A stretch of 21,423 nt of DNA from JAAZNV01 sp049297375. Lineage in GTDB: Bacteria > Patescibacteriota > WWE3 > UBA101185 > UBA10185. The position numbers and the translations under genes were made by a program. This document shows, in pieces, positions 6,351 through 13,856 of the stretch. Below the pieces are notes generated by a model that was not told the DNA's origin, searched no databases, and saw only the letters and a list, made by a program, of their open reading frames with translations. Every line of letters begins with the position of its first letter. The first letter of the stretch is position 1. The stretch is taken from contig JBAQUF010000006.1 in the NCBI GenBank assembly GCA_049297375.1, forward strand, positions 1 through 21,423. Reading direction: 5' to 3'.

Positions 6351-6623
6351 TTACTTTACAGCATCCTTCAAGCTCTTTCCTGATTTGAATGCAGGAGTCT
6401 TGCTTGCTGGAATATGTAGGGGTGCTCCAGTCTGAGGATTTCTTCCCATTCTTGCTGCTCTATTTCTAACCTCAAATGTACCAAATCCTGTCCATGTAAC
6501 CTTTTCACCCTTTGCAAGTGAAGCTTGAATTGCTTCCACGACTGCGTCTATAGCTTTGTTTGCATCGACTTTGGTCATTCCGGCCATGTCTGCAACCTTA
6601 GCAATTAAATCTGTTTTTACCAT
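6351..6623 (-). CDS. hup: DNA-binding protein HU
   Basis: At 90 residues this is a standard-length HU/IHF family histone-like protein that bends and compacts DNA as a dimer. The N-terminal helices (KTDLIAKVADMAGMTK), the central GFGTFEVRNRAARMGRNPQTG and the C-terminal PAFKSGKSLKDAV are canonical, including the Pro of the DNA-intercalating arm tip in GRNPQTG. GAGAGGGGG about 12 nt before the ATG is a usable but distant ribosome binding site. It lies 51 nt downstream of ymdB on the same strand. A weak 5-bp stem (TGCCT-GAGT-AGGCA, 6656-6669) sits in that gap, so HU may have its own transcript or be partly attenuated from the ymdB operon. I cannot tell HU-alpha-like from IHF-like use, but a single HU homodimer is usual in small genomes. 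Confidence 0.95.
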   Translation of the reverse strand: MVKTDLIAKVADMAGMTKVDANKAIDAVVEAIQASLAKGEKVTWTGFGTFEVRNRAARMGRNPQTGAPLHIPASKTPAFKSGKSLKDAVK

Positions 6624-6674
6624 TTTTCATAACACCCCCTCTCAAAAGAAATTGCTGCCTGAGTAGGCAACTAT

Positions 6675-7454
6675 TTATATCATCTTATCAATCCTAATGA
6701 TTGATTTTGCCTCTAAATCTAATAATACACTGCGAAATGCCTTTCTACCAGCACTTTCCCATTCAAAACGTTGATTCATCGCGGTTTTAAACATTTTTAT
6801 TGTAATATCGGCCTTAACACCCAGTGAAGAATCTATTGCTCCACACATTCCAACATCAGTTACATACAAAGTTCCTTTGGGTAAAACATAATTATCACAA
6901 GTTGGAACATGAGTATGAGTACCAACAATTGCATCAACTCTTCCATCTAAATAAAACCCTAGGGAATACTTTTCACTAGTTGCTTCAGCATGAAAATCAA
7001 CAATCTTTGCAGTAAACTCTTGATCTTTTGTTTTTTCCAATATCTCATCAGCTTTTGCAAAAGGATTATCCAAGAATGCATTTTTTCCACTGTAAGAACT
7101 TACACCCATAAGATTAATTAAAAGCACTTGCCCATTCTTTCCTGCATCAATAATTTTATAACCTTCTCCGGGAGTTCCTTCTGGGTAGTTAGCTGGTCTT
7201 AATATAGGAAGCTTATCAATAATATCCTCAGTTCCCTTTTCCCAAAATATATGTTCTCCACTTGTAAAATAGTCAATACCTGCAAGCTTCATTTGGTCTA
7301 ACTTTTCTTCAGTAACTCCTCTGCCTCCAGATAAGTTTTCAGCATTTGCAAATACTAAGTCTACCTTATACTCCTTAATAATCTCTGGTAAAAACCTAGA
7401 AACTACTTCTCTTCCAGGTTTTGCAACTATTTCCCCAACAAATAATATTTTCAT
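6675..7454 (-). CDS. ymdB: YmdB-family metallophosphoesterase (probable 2',3'-cyclic nucleotide phosphodiesterase)
   Basis: The family hydrolyses 2',3'-cyclic nucleotides with a two-metal centre in the cytoplasm. At 259 residues the length fits. Family landmarks are present: N-terminal MKILFVGEIVAKPGR, NAEN (37-40), the DFHAEATSEK block with His155, and GTHTHVPT with His180 and His182. Two metal-site positions differ from the usual sequence: the Asp of the N-terminal GD is Glu8, and the Asn of the GNH block is Glu67 (GEH); both codons are GAA. Charge is kept at position 8 but Asn67 is replaced by an acid, so activity or metal preference may be changed. AAGGA 6 nt before the ATG is a good ribosome binding site. 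The gene follows a small membrane protein and rny, the order known from Firmicutes, so it probably belongs to RNA metabolism. Confidence 0.9.
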   Translation of the reverse strand: MKILFVGEIVAKPGREVVSRFLPEIIKEYKVDLVFANAENLSGGRGVTEEKLDQMKLAGIDYFTSGEHIFWEKGTEDIIDKLPILRPANYPEGTPGEGYKIIDAGKNGQVLLINLMGVSSYSGKNAFLDNPFAKADEILEKTKDQEFTAKIVDFHAEATSEKYSLGFYLDGRVDAIVGTHTHVPTCDNYVLPKGTLYVTDVGMCGAIDSSLGVKADITIKMFKTAMNQRFEWESAGRKAFRSVLLDLEAKSIIRIDKMI

Positions 7455-7470
7455 ATCAATCCTTATCTTT

Positions 7471-7680
7471 CTATTTAACCTTTGTAATTACTAAATTATC
7501 TACTTTATACATTCCAAGAACACTAACAGGATTGCTTAAAGACTTAACCATAACAATAATGGCAAATATACCAGCAAATACAAAAAGTGTAGTAAGAATA
7601 CCTTTTATAACTGACCCAAGAGCTTTAAGAAACAAAACAAATATGAGAAGCCCCAGTATGGTTACTAAAACATAGTACAT
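7471..7680 (-). CDS. Small two-helix membrane protein
   Basis: This 69-residue protein has two hydrophobic segments (about 2-21 and 27-50) separated by a short KALGSVIKG turn, and a polar Lys/Asn/Val-rich C-terminus of about 19 residues. The start at 7680 is chosen because GGAGGT lies 4 nt before that ATG; a TTG at 7698 would destroy that spacing. It sits 39 nt after rny and 16 nt before ymdB on the same strand and is surely co-transcribed with them. I do not recognise a family. A membrane partner of RNase Y, which is itself membrane-anchored, is a reasonable guess from position only. Confidence 0.75.
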   Translation of the reverse strand: MYYVLVTILGLLIFVLFLKALGSVIKGILTTLFVFAGIFAIIVMVKSLSNPVSVLGMYKVDNLVITKVK

Positions 7681-7719
7681 ATTTACCTCCAGCTTCAAAT
7701 TAATACTTGTTGTATCTGT

Positions 7720-9279
7720 TTACTTAGCAGTCTCAGAAACTCTAGTTTCCCTTATTACTATTACTTTTACTACACCAGGGTAGTTCTGTTCAAGCTCTAT
7801 CTTTCTAGCAATTTCTTTTGCCAATAGAGCTGTTGAGTAGTCATCTACCTTTTCTGGCTTAACAAAGACTCTTAACTCCCTACCGGCTGATACGGCATAT
7901 GCCTTTTCTACTCCATCTTGAGATGTAGCTGCTTCTTCTAAATCTTTAAGTCTTTTAATATAAGATTCGTAATCCTCCCCACGAGATCCTGGTCTTGCAC
8001 CACTCACATGGTCTGCAAGGGCAACAATAGCTGATTCTATTGAACTAAACTTATCATTATGATGTTCAGCAATACACTTAACAACCTCACTTGGAACTCT
8101 AAACTTATTTAAGTACTCAACACCAAGTTCAACATGTGAACCATCTTTATCAGTTAAAACCTTACCTATATCATGAAATACACAAGCCATCTTTACAGTA
8201 TCAACATTAGCTCCTAGTTCTTCTGCAATATACATTCCAATTCTTGCCGTTTCCATTGTATGCTCAAGCATATTTTGCCCGTAAGAAAACCTATACTTAA
8301 ATCTTCCAAGAGTTTGAATTAATTCTTTTGAAACATTATATAGACCAATCTTATGACAAAGACTATCTCCAGCTTTGTACATAATGTTATCCATTTCTTT
8401 TTGAGTCTGTTCAACAATTTCTTCTATTCTTGCAGGTTGTATTCTTCCATCTGCAACAAGTCTTTCAAGTGCTGCAGTAGCCACAGCTCTTCTTACTGAA
8501 TCAAAGCAAGAAACAATAATATCTCCAGGGGATGAATCTAAATCTAAATCAACTCCAGTAAGCTCTTCAAAAGTTCTGATATTTCTTCCTTCTTTTCCAA
8601 TTATTCTTCCCTTTAACTCTTCATCAGGAAGTTTAACCTTAGATGTAGAGTGTTCAATAACAATATCTGTAGAACCAAACTCCAAAGCTTCCATAAGTAT
8701 TTGCTTGGATAGTTCATGTGATTCTTTCCTTATCTCTTCCTCATTTTCCCTTATCTTTTTACTCTTTTCCTCTGCCAAGTCTTTATCAAAACTCTTTAAT
8801 AGCATTTCCCTAGCTTCTTCTTTTGAAAGCATAGATATCTTTTCAAGTTCTTCTTGTTTCCTTCTATGAAAAGATTCAATTTCTTCCTGCTTTTTCTCCA
8901 ATGCTTCTTTTATTGATACAAGACTTTTAGCTTTGCTTTCAAGTTCTTTAGCTCTAGCATCAACTTGAGCTTTAAGAGTATTCGCTCTTCTTTCAGACTC
9001 AATAGCTTCTTCTTTTATCTGTCTTGATTGCTCTTGAGCCTTGGACTGAATATTTAAAGCTAAAGACTTTGCTTCAACAATAATTTCCCTAGCTTTAGCC
9101 TTAGCTTCAATGACTTGAGAATCATTTTCAACAGCAGGGCTTGACACACTACTTAATAAGTCTGGTGTATCACTAGATTTCTCCTTAGCTGAGAACTTCT
9201 TTCTAGAAACTACAATATAAGTGCCTAAAGCACCCAATAAAACAACAATGCCTGTAAAGGCTATTTCTGCTAATTCCAT
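7720..9279 (-). CDS. rny: Ribonuclease Y
   Basis: RNase Y is a membrane-anchored endoribonuclease that starts mRNA decay. The 519 residues show the full order: a transmembrane helix at about 5-24, a long Lys/Glu-rich coiled coil at about 55-200, a KH RNA-binding domain with GRIIGKEGRNIR at 224-235, and an HD phosphohydrolase domain with FHDIGK (catalytic His369-Asp370) and HH in AEHHND. The C-terminal RELRVFVKPEKVDD and KVIVIRETR blocks are also family-typical. Length matches the usual 510-520. GGAGGT 8 nt before the ATG is a strong ribosome binding site. It follows recX by 185 nt, a comparatively long gap here, and heads the rny-small protein-ymdB group. Confidence 0.97.
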   Translation of the reverse strand: MELAEIAFTGIVVLLGALGTYIVVSRKKFSAKEKSSDTPDLLSSVSSPAVENDSQVIEAKAKAREIIVEAKSLALNIQSKAQEQSRQIKEEAIESERRANTLKAQVDARAKELESKAKSLVSIKEALEKKQEEIESFHRRKQEELEKISMLSKEEAREMLLKSFDKDLAEEKSKKIRENEEEIRKESHELSKQILMEALEFGSTDIVIEHSTSKVKLPDEELKGRIIGKEGRNIRTFEELTGVDLDLDSSPGDIIVSCFDSVRRAVATAALERLVADGRIQPARIEEIVEQTQKEMDNIMYKAGDSLCHKIGLYNVSKELIQTLGRFKYRFSYGQNMLEHTMETARIGMYIAEELGANVDTVKMACVFHDIGKVLTDKDGSHVELGVEYLNKFRVPSEVVKCIAEHHNDKFSSIESAIVALADHVSGARPGSRGEDYESYIKRLKDLEEAATSQDGVEKAYAVSAGRELRVFVKPEKVDDYSTALLAKEIARKIELEQNYPGVVKVIVIRETRVSETAK

Positions 9280-9464
9280 AAGTTTTTACCTCCATGTTAA
9301 ACATAAATTCAACCTCAAATATTAAGGTTTTAAATACTTTGGATTTGCATGAAATTGAGTAATTACACCCGATCCGCCTTGGTATTAAAGGAACAATTCT
9401 CCGGTTTTAATGTAATTGCAAAATATTTCTTCATAGCAAATTCCGTGAGTTGATTTTATTGCAA
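9280..9464 (-). other. 185-nt recX-rny gap with possible structured leader
   Basis: This is the longest gene-free stretch. AATTACA (9361-9367) is inversely repeated as TGTAATT (9411-9417), with ATTAAA/TTTAAT nested inside and a GC-richer stretch between. TTTATTG/CAATAAA (9455-9474) also pairs around the recX stop. No tRNA-like cloverleaf or known riboswitch is recognisable. It probably holds the rny promoter and leader, but I see no convincing -35/-10 pair. Confidence 0.3.
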
Positions 9465-9965
9465 CTACAATAAACTGTCAATTGCAGAATGGACTACCTC
9501 AGAAGGGTAGCCTTTTCTATATAAATAATCCGAAAGTTTTCTTCTTGCTACATACCCATCACTATCTTTAATGGTTCTGATTTTCTTTTCTCCATCCCTA
9601 ATAGCATTTTGAAGAAGAAAATCATCTGGAAGATTACTTAAAGCATTGTTAATAATATCTTTGGGTATTCCTTTCTTTAAGAGAAACTGAAAAATCTTCA
9701 TATTACTTACTGGTTTTTTAGAAGACAATAAACTTCTAATATAACAAGAAGCAAACTCAGAATCATTTAAGTATCCTGCATCTTCTAACTTAGATAAAAC
9801 ATCAGATCTAATTTTATCTACATCATCTTTTAAGTAATTGTACTTTAATAAATACTTATCAAGTCTGTCAGATACTTCCTTCTCACTTCTTATTCTGTAA
9901 GATATAAAGTTAAGCATTTTGAAATATACTTTTTCATATATTTCATCAAGCTTTGTCTTTTCCAT
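9465..9965 (-). CDS. recX: RecX, regulator of RecA
   Basis: RecX binds the RecA filament and limits its activity. The 166 residues match the family in length and in its triple-helical repeat plan: an N-terminal FISYRIRSEKEVSDRL, the signature DAGYLNDSEFASCYIRS in the middle, then LLKKGIPKDIINNAL and a C-terminal SDYLYRKGYPSEVVHSAID repeat. The gene starts 9 nt after recA on the same strand, the classic recA-recX arrangement, so expression should follow recA. There is only a weak ribosome-binding sequence (GAAGAA or AAAG), in keeping with lower production than RecA. Cys at position 74 has no known role. Confidence 0.92.
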   Translation of the reverse strand: MEKTKLDEIYEKVYFKMLNFISYRIRSEKEVSDRLDKYLLKYNYLKDDVDKIRSDVLSKLEDAGYLNDSEFASCYIRSLLSSKKPVSNMKIFQFLLKKGIPKDIINNALSNLPDDFLLQNAIRDGEKKIRTIKDSDGYVARRKLSDYLYRKGYPSEVVHSAIDSLL

Positions 9966-9974
9966 ATCTTTATT

Positions 9975-11066
9975 TTATTCTTCTACAGATACTTTTTCTT
10001 CTTCATCAGCACCTATGTTTAAAGGTACACCGCCTTTTTGCTTCATAGCTGATCTAATAGCCTTTTCTATATCACTGCCTACCTTAGGATTTTCTTTTAT
10101 AAATTGCCTTGCAGCATCTTTACCTTGACCAATTTTTTCTCCATTGTATTCAAGCCATGCCCCACTTTTCTTAACAACTCCAAGATCAACTCCAACATCA
10201 AGCAAATTACCTTCTTTGCTTATCCCTTCGTTGAACAATATATCAAACTCAGCTGATCTAAATGGAGGTGCTACCTTGTTTTTAACGACCTTTGCTTTTA
10301 CTCTTATTCCATAAAACTCATCACCCCTTTTTAAGGATTCTATCTTCCTAATATCAATTCTTACTGAAGCATAGTATCTTAAAGCTTTCCCTCCAGGAGT
10401 GGTTTCAGGATTTCCAAACATAACTCCAATCATCATTCTTAACTGATTAGTAAAAATTACAGTGCATTTTGATCTGCTTATTGCCCCACTTAATCTCCTT
10501 AAAGCTTGACTCATAAGCCTTGCTTGCATAGCAACATGGCTATCTCCAATATCACCTTCAATTTCTGCTCTTGGTACAAGTGCTGCAACAGAATCTATTG
10601 CAACTAAATCTACAGCATTGGATCTAATTAAAGTTTCCGCAATTTCCAAAGCTTGTTCTCCAGTATCAGGCTGAGATACTAAAAGATTATTCACATCAAC
10701 TCCTGTCTTTTCTGCATAATTAGGATCAAAAGCATTTTCAGCATCAATTAATGCAGCTGTTCCACCAAGCTTTTGAGTCTCTGCAATAATGTGTTGAACT
10801 AACGTCGTTTTTCCTGAGGATTCAGGTCCAAAGATCTCAACGATTCTTCCTCTAGGAACTCCTCCAACTCCAAGCGCAATATCCAAAGCAATAGAACCCG
10901 TTGGAATTACAGGTATAGATCTTTCCCCAACGTTATCTCCAAGCTTCATAATTGATCCTCTTCCAAAGCTCTTTTCTATTTGATCTATAGCGGTTTTTAG
11001 AGCTAAATCTTTACCTTGTTGAGCAGGTGTTTTTTCTTTAATCTTTGATACCACTTTTGCAGTCAT
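9975..11066 (-). CDS. recA: RecA recombinase
   Basis: RecA forms a nucleoprotein filament on single-stranded DNA for recombination and repair. The 363 residues carry the Walker A motif GPESSGKTT at 80-88, VDLVAIDSVAALVPRAEIEGD (Walker B), the QALRR and TNQLR blocks (loop 2 region follows with GVMFGNPETTPGG) and an acidic tail ending in EEEKVSVEE. A short extra N-terminus of about 14 residues precedes the usual DLALKTAIDQIEKSFG. AAAGGAGGAA just upstream of the ATG is the strongest ribosome binding site in this half of the window. Its promoter lies at 11109-11136. I see no clear LexA (SOS) box in that region, so SOS control is not supported. Confidence 0.98.
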   Translation of the reverse strand: MTAKVVSKIKEKTPAQQGKDLALKTAIDQIEKSFGRGSIMKLGDNVGERSIPVIPTGSIALDIALGVGGVPRGRIVEIFGPESSGKTTLVQHIIAETQKLGGTAALIDAENAFDPNYAEKTGVDVNNLLVSQPDTGEQALEIAETLIRSNAVDLVAIDSVAALVPRAEIEGDIGDSHVAMQARLMSQALRRLSGAISRSKCTVIFTNQLRMMIGVMFGNPETTPGGKALRYYASVRIDIRKIESLKRGDEFYGIRVKAKVVKNKVAPPFRSAEFDILFNEGISKEGNLLDVGVDLGVVKKSGAWLEYNGEKIGQGKDAARQFIKENPKVGSDIEKAIRSAMKQKGGVPLNIGADEEEKVSVEE

Positions 11067-11108
11067 GAAGTTCCTCCTTTTAAAATCTTAACTAAACTTG
11101 CTGCTTAA

Positions 11109-11136
11109 ATTTTAGCAATATTAATATATTTAGCAA
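11109..11136 (-). promoter_or_regulatory. recA promoter with extended -10
   Basis: On the minus strand TTGCTA (11131-11136), a 16-bp spacer and TGC+TAAAAT (11109-11114). The nine-base TGCTAAAAT is identical to that of the dnaJ-like gene. The predicted leader is about 35 nt and carries the strong recA ribosome binding site. Confidence 0.6.
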
Positions 11137-11143
11137 ATGGATA

Positions 11144-11164
11144 TTTTCTATTTTAAATAGAAAA
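11144..11164. repeat. AT-rich palindrome between gltX and recA
   Basis: TTTTCTATTT (11144-11153) is followed one base later by AAATAGAAAA (11155-11164). As RNA it would form about an 8-bp hairpin with a 5-nt loop. It lies 11 nt past the gltX stop and just upstream of the recA promoter; it could slow gltX transcription, but no clear T-run follows on the minus strand. Confidence 0.35.
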
Positions 11165-11175
11165 ATGGTGTAAAT

Positions 11176-12636
11176 TTACTTTAAAGAATCTTCTAATCTA
11201 TTGATAATTTCTTCCTTACCTATTAGATTAAAGACATCAAACAAAGAGGGTGTAAAATCTACTCCACAAGTTGCATATCGCAGTGTCATGAATGCTTCCT
11301 TAGGTTTGTAGCTATACTTCCCCAAATACTCATGTGATAGCTTATCTAAATTATCTTTATTCCAATCTTTATCAGAAATACTCTTGTATAACTCAAGGTA
11401 ATTCTTAATTATTTCTCTTGCTTTCTCTAAACTTCCAGAAAACTCAAGAAGCTTATTATTATCAAAAGAAGGTTTCTTGTAAAAATAAGAAGTAAGGTCG
11501 TTAAACTCAGCTAAAGTTTTTATTCTTTCTTTTACTAAATCCAAAACTTTAAGATTAAATTCTTTTCCATATTTATTTAAATCTAATTCTTCTGAGTATT
11601 CTTCATACCACCTTACTAACCTACCCCACAACTCTTCTGTGTTCATATTTCTAATATACATCCCGTTAAACCATAAAAGCTTTTGCCTATCAAAAGCAGC
11701 CATTTCTGATGTCTGTATCTTCTCAATAGAAAAATCTTTAACAAACTCATCCAATGAATATATTTCTTTTTCTGTTCCAGGATTCCACCCTAAAAACATC
11801 ATAAAGTTAAGAAGAGCTTCCGGAAGATAACCATCTTTAAGAAAATCTACAGCACTAACAGACCCTGTTCTTTTAGAAAGTTTCTTTGTACTGTCAACTT
11901 CTCTTAAGAGCGGTAAATGAACAAATTTAGGAGGTTTCCAACCAAAGGCTTTGTACAACAGTACATGCTTAGGAGTAGAAGGAATCCATTCTCTTCCTCT
12001 TAAGATATGAGTAATGTTCATTAAGTGGTCATCTACAACAACAGCTAAGTGGTATGTAGGAAAACCATCAGACTTCATTAAAACTTGATCATCTACATCA
12101 TTTGATGGAAATATTAACTTTCCTAAAACTAAATCTTCAACCTCAATTTCTTCATTACTAGGAACTTTTAGTCTGATAACGTAAGGAACACCGTCCTTTA
12201 AATTCTTTTCAATATCTTCCTTACTTAAGCTTAAACAATGTTTGTCATACTTAGTTACAGCTAACTTTTGTTTTCTTTGATCTTCTCTTAACTTTTCTAA
12301 TCTTTCTTTGGTACAAAAACAATAATAAGCAAAACCCTTTTCTACTAATTCTAATGCATATTTTTTGTATATATCTAATCTTTGAGATTGAAAATATGGT
12401 TCATCAGGGCCACCTACCTCAGGTCCCTCATCCCAAGATAATCCGTAATCTTTAATAACTTTAAGTGCTCTTTCTTCAGCTCCTTTAACATATCTTTCTC
12501 TATCTGTATCTTCAATCCTAAGTATCAATTCCCCACCTGTTTGCTTTGCTAAAGCATAGTCATAAAGAAGGGTTCTCATGCTACCTACATGAATTTCTCC
12601 CGTTGGACTAGGAGCAAGTCTTGTACGGATTTTCAT
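11176..12636 (-). CDS. gltX: Glutamyl-tRNA synthetase
   Basis: This class I enzyme charges tRNA-Glu. The 486 residues carry the HIGH-type motif as HVGS at 16-19 within LAPSPTGEIHVGS, and the KMSKS-type motif as KLSKR at 252-256. ILRIEDTDRERY and PYFQSQRLDIYKKYA are typical of bacterial GluRS. A CFC pair followed by KHC in the connecting region recalls the zinc site of some GluRS, though its last ligand is unclear. The C-terminal 150 residues form the helical anticodon-binding domain. Whether it also charges tRNA-Gln cannot be told here. There is no Shine-Dalgarno: an extended -10 (TGT+TAAAAT) ends 6 nt before the ATG, so the mRNA is probably leaderless. It is divergent from the gene at 12680. 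Confidence 0.95.
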   Translation of the reverse strand: MKIRTRLAPSPTGEIHVGSMRTLLYDYALAKQTGGELILRIEDTDRERYVKGAEERALKVIKDYGLSWDEGPEVGGPDEPYFQSQRLDIYKKYALELVEKGFAYYCFCTKERLEKLREDQRKQKLAVTKYDKHCLSLSKEDIEKNLKDGVPYVIRLKVPSNEEIEVEDLVLGKLIFPSNDVDDQVLMKSDGFPTYHLAVVVDDHLMNITHILRGREWIPSTPKHVLLYKAFGWKPPKFVHLPLLREVDSTKKLSKRTGSVSAVDFLKDGYLPEALLNFMMFLGWNPGTEKEIYSLDEFVKDFSIEKIQTSEMAAFDRQKLLWFNGMYIRNMNTEELWGRLVRWYEEYSEELDLNKYGKEFNLKVLDLVKERIKTLAEFNDLTSYFYKKPSFDNNKLLEFSGSLEKAREIIKNYLELYKSISDKDWNKDNLDKLSHEYLGKYSYKPKEAFMTLRYATCGVDFTPSLFDVFNLIGKEEIINRLEDSLK

Positions 12637-12642
12637 AACAGG

Positions 12643-12651
12643 ATTTTAACA
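12643..12651 (-). promoter_or_regulatory. Extended -10 of gltX, leaderless start
   Basis: On the minus strand TGT+TAAAAT ends 6 nt before the gltX ATG, which places transcription start on or next to the A of ATG. No good -35 is seen; extended -10 promoters can do without one. Confidence 0.55.
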
Positions 12652-12661
12652 TGAAAAGTAT

Positions 12662-12670
12662 TGTTATAAT
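12662..12670 (+). promoter_or_regulatory. Extended -10 of the 12680 gene, leaderless start
   Basis: TGT+TATAAT ends 9 nt before the ATG at 12680. Its -35 region falls on the gltX -10 and vice versa, so the two promoters are back-to-back in 43 bp. Confidence 0.6.
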
Positions 12671-12679
12671 ATATAAGCA

Positions 12680-13819
12680 ATGAATTTAACTAATATTTCT
12701 GCTCTTATTAAAAAGGTTGGAAAGTATTTACTAATATTTTTTGTAGCCTACTACTTATTTATACTAGTAATAGCACCGGGGTCAGCAGGTTTAATTAAAG
12801 CTATATTCTCAAAAAAGGAGCCAGCTACTACATCCCTTGGTTTGTTGGATCCTTTGGAATTTATAGAAAAATCAACGGGACAAGATAAACCGGAGTACGT
12901 TTTAAACACAAAAGATGGAAAGCTACCTACTAACTTTCCAGATAAAATGACTGTTTATAAATTTAAACCTCAGCAATACTCATATCTTGCAGGAAAGAAT
13001 GCAATTGCAGATGCTGCAACATTAGGTTTCATAGAAAGAGATTTAATATCAGATCTTAAAGGCAATATATACAAATGGAGAAATTCCAGTACAGGAAGTC
13101 TATTAACAATAGAAATAGAAACAAGAAAACTAAACTTAGATACAAACTTAAGTGGTAGGAATATAGACTTTTCACCAGGATCTATTAATCAACAAACTGC
13201 TGTTGAAATAGCAAAAGATCTTTTTACTTCAATATTTAGATTTGAAGATACTTTGTATGTTGAAGGAACTCAAAGTGTAAAACTAGGCAGTTATCTTGGT
13301 AATAAGCTTTATGAAACAACAGACACTAGAGAATCTCAAGTAGCTTTAGTTGATTTCTATAGATCAATAAACACATATCCAATATTTGGACCAGATCCTT
13401 CAGAAGGAATGTTAAGATGTATTGTTAGAGATCCATCTCAAAGTAAGTACCCAATGAACAATCCAATGATAGAAGCATACTACTGGGAAATAGTTACACC
13501 CTCAGATGCAACATACCCAATAATTTCTCCAAAAGAAGCTTGGGATGCAGTTAAAGAAGGAAGAGGTGTAATAACAATGATAACTCCAAGAGGAGCTAAT
13601 CCTTTTGATACATATACTCCAGTAAGTATTGAAAGAATACTAATAGACAATATATTTCTTTCTTATTATGAAACTCCTAATTATCAAAAGTATATGCAGC
13701 CAATTTATGTATTTAGTGGAACATATACAACAAGAGGAACCTCTGGAGGAAATATAGCAATATATTTTCCTGCTGTAGCTGGGCAATATACTAAGCAAGC
13801 AACCCCACAAACACAATAA
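12680..13819 (+). CDS. Membrane-anchored extracytoplasmic protein of unknown function
   Basis: The 379-residue protein has one transmembrane helix at about 15-38 and then a large outside domain. No signal-peptidase site is obvious, so it is probably an N-terminally anchored protein facing outward. The domain contains repeated alpha/beta segments such as SINQQTAVEIAKDLF, ISPKEAWDAVKEGRG and a C-terminal QPIYVFSGTY strand, a layout that recalls PepSY/YycI-like proteins, but similarity is only at the level of pattern and I do not assign a function. A Pro/Gln/Thr tail follows. The start has no Shine-Dalgarno; TGTTATAAT ends 9 nt upstream. It is the only plus-strand gene between 6.3 and 21.4 kb, divergent from gltX and convergent with the carboxypeptidase gene. 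A small palindrome (TAAACT-AA-AGTTTA, 13839-13852) lies between the convergent ends. Confidence 0.75.
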   Translation: MNLTNISALIKKVGKYLLIFFVAYYLFILVIAPGSAGLIKAIFSKKEPATTSLGLLDPLEFIEKSTGQDKPEYVLNTKDGKLPTNFPDKMTVYKFKPQQYSYLAGKNAIADAATLGFIERDLISDLKGNIYKWRNSSTGSLLTIEIETRKLNLDTNLSGRNIDFSPGSINQQTAVEIAKDLFTSIFRFEDTLYVEGTQSVKLGSYLGNKLYETTDTRESQVALVDFYRSINTYPIFGPDPSEGMLRCIVRDPSQSKYPMNNPMIEAYYWEIVTPSDATYPIISPKEAWDAVKEGRGVITMITPRGANPFDTYTPVSIERILIDNIFLSYYETPNYQKYMQPIYVFSGTYTTRGTSGGNIAIYFPAVAGQYTKQATPQTQ

Positions 13820-13856
13820 GCCCAAGCAATTTGTTAACTAAACTAAAGTTTATTAA

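Noticed and set aside
9361..9417. Possible tRNA or small RNA gene in the recX-rny gap
   Set aside because: No T-loop consensus, acceptor stem or anticodon arm could be fitted; only loose inverted repeats remain.
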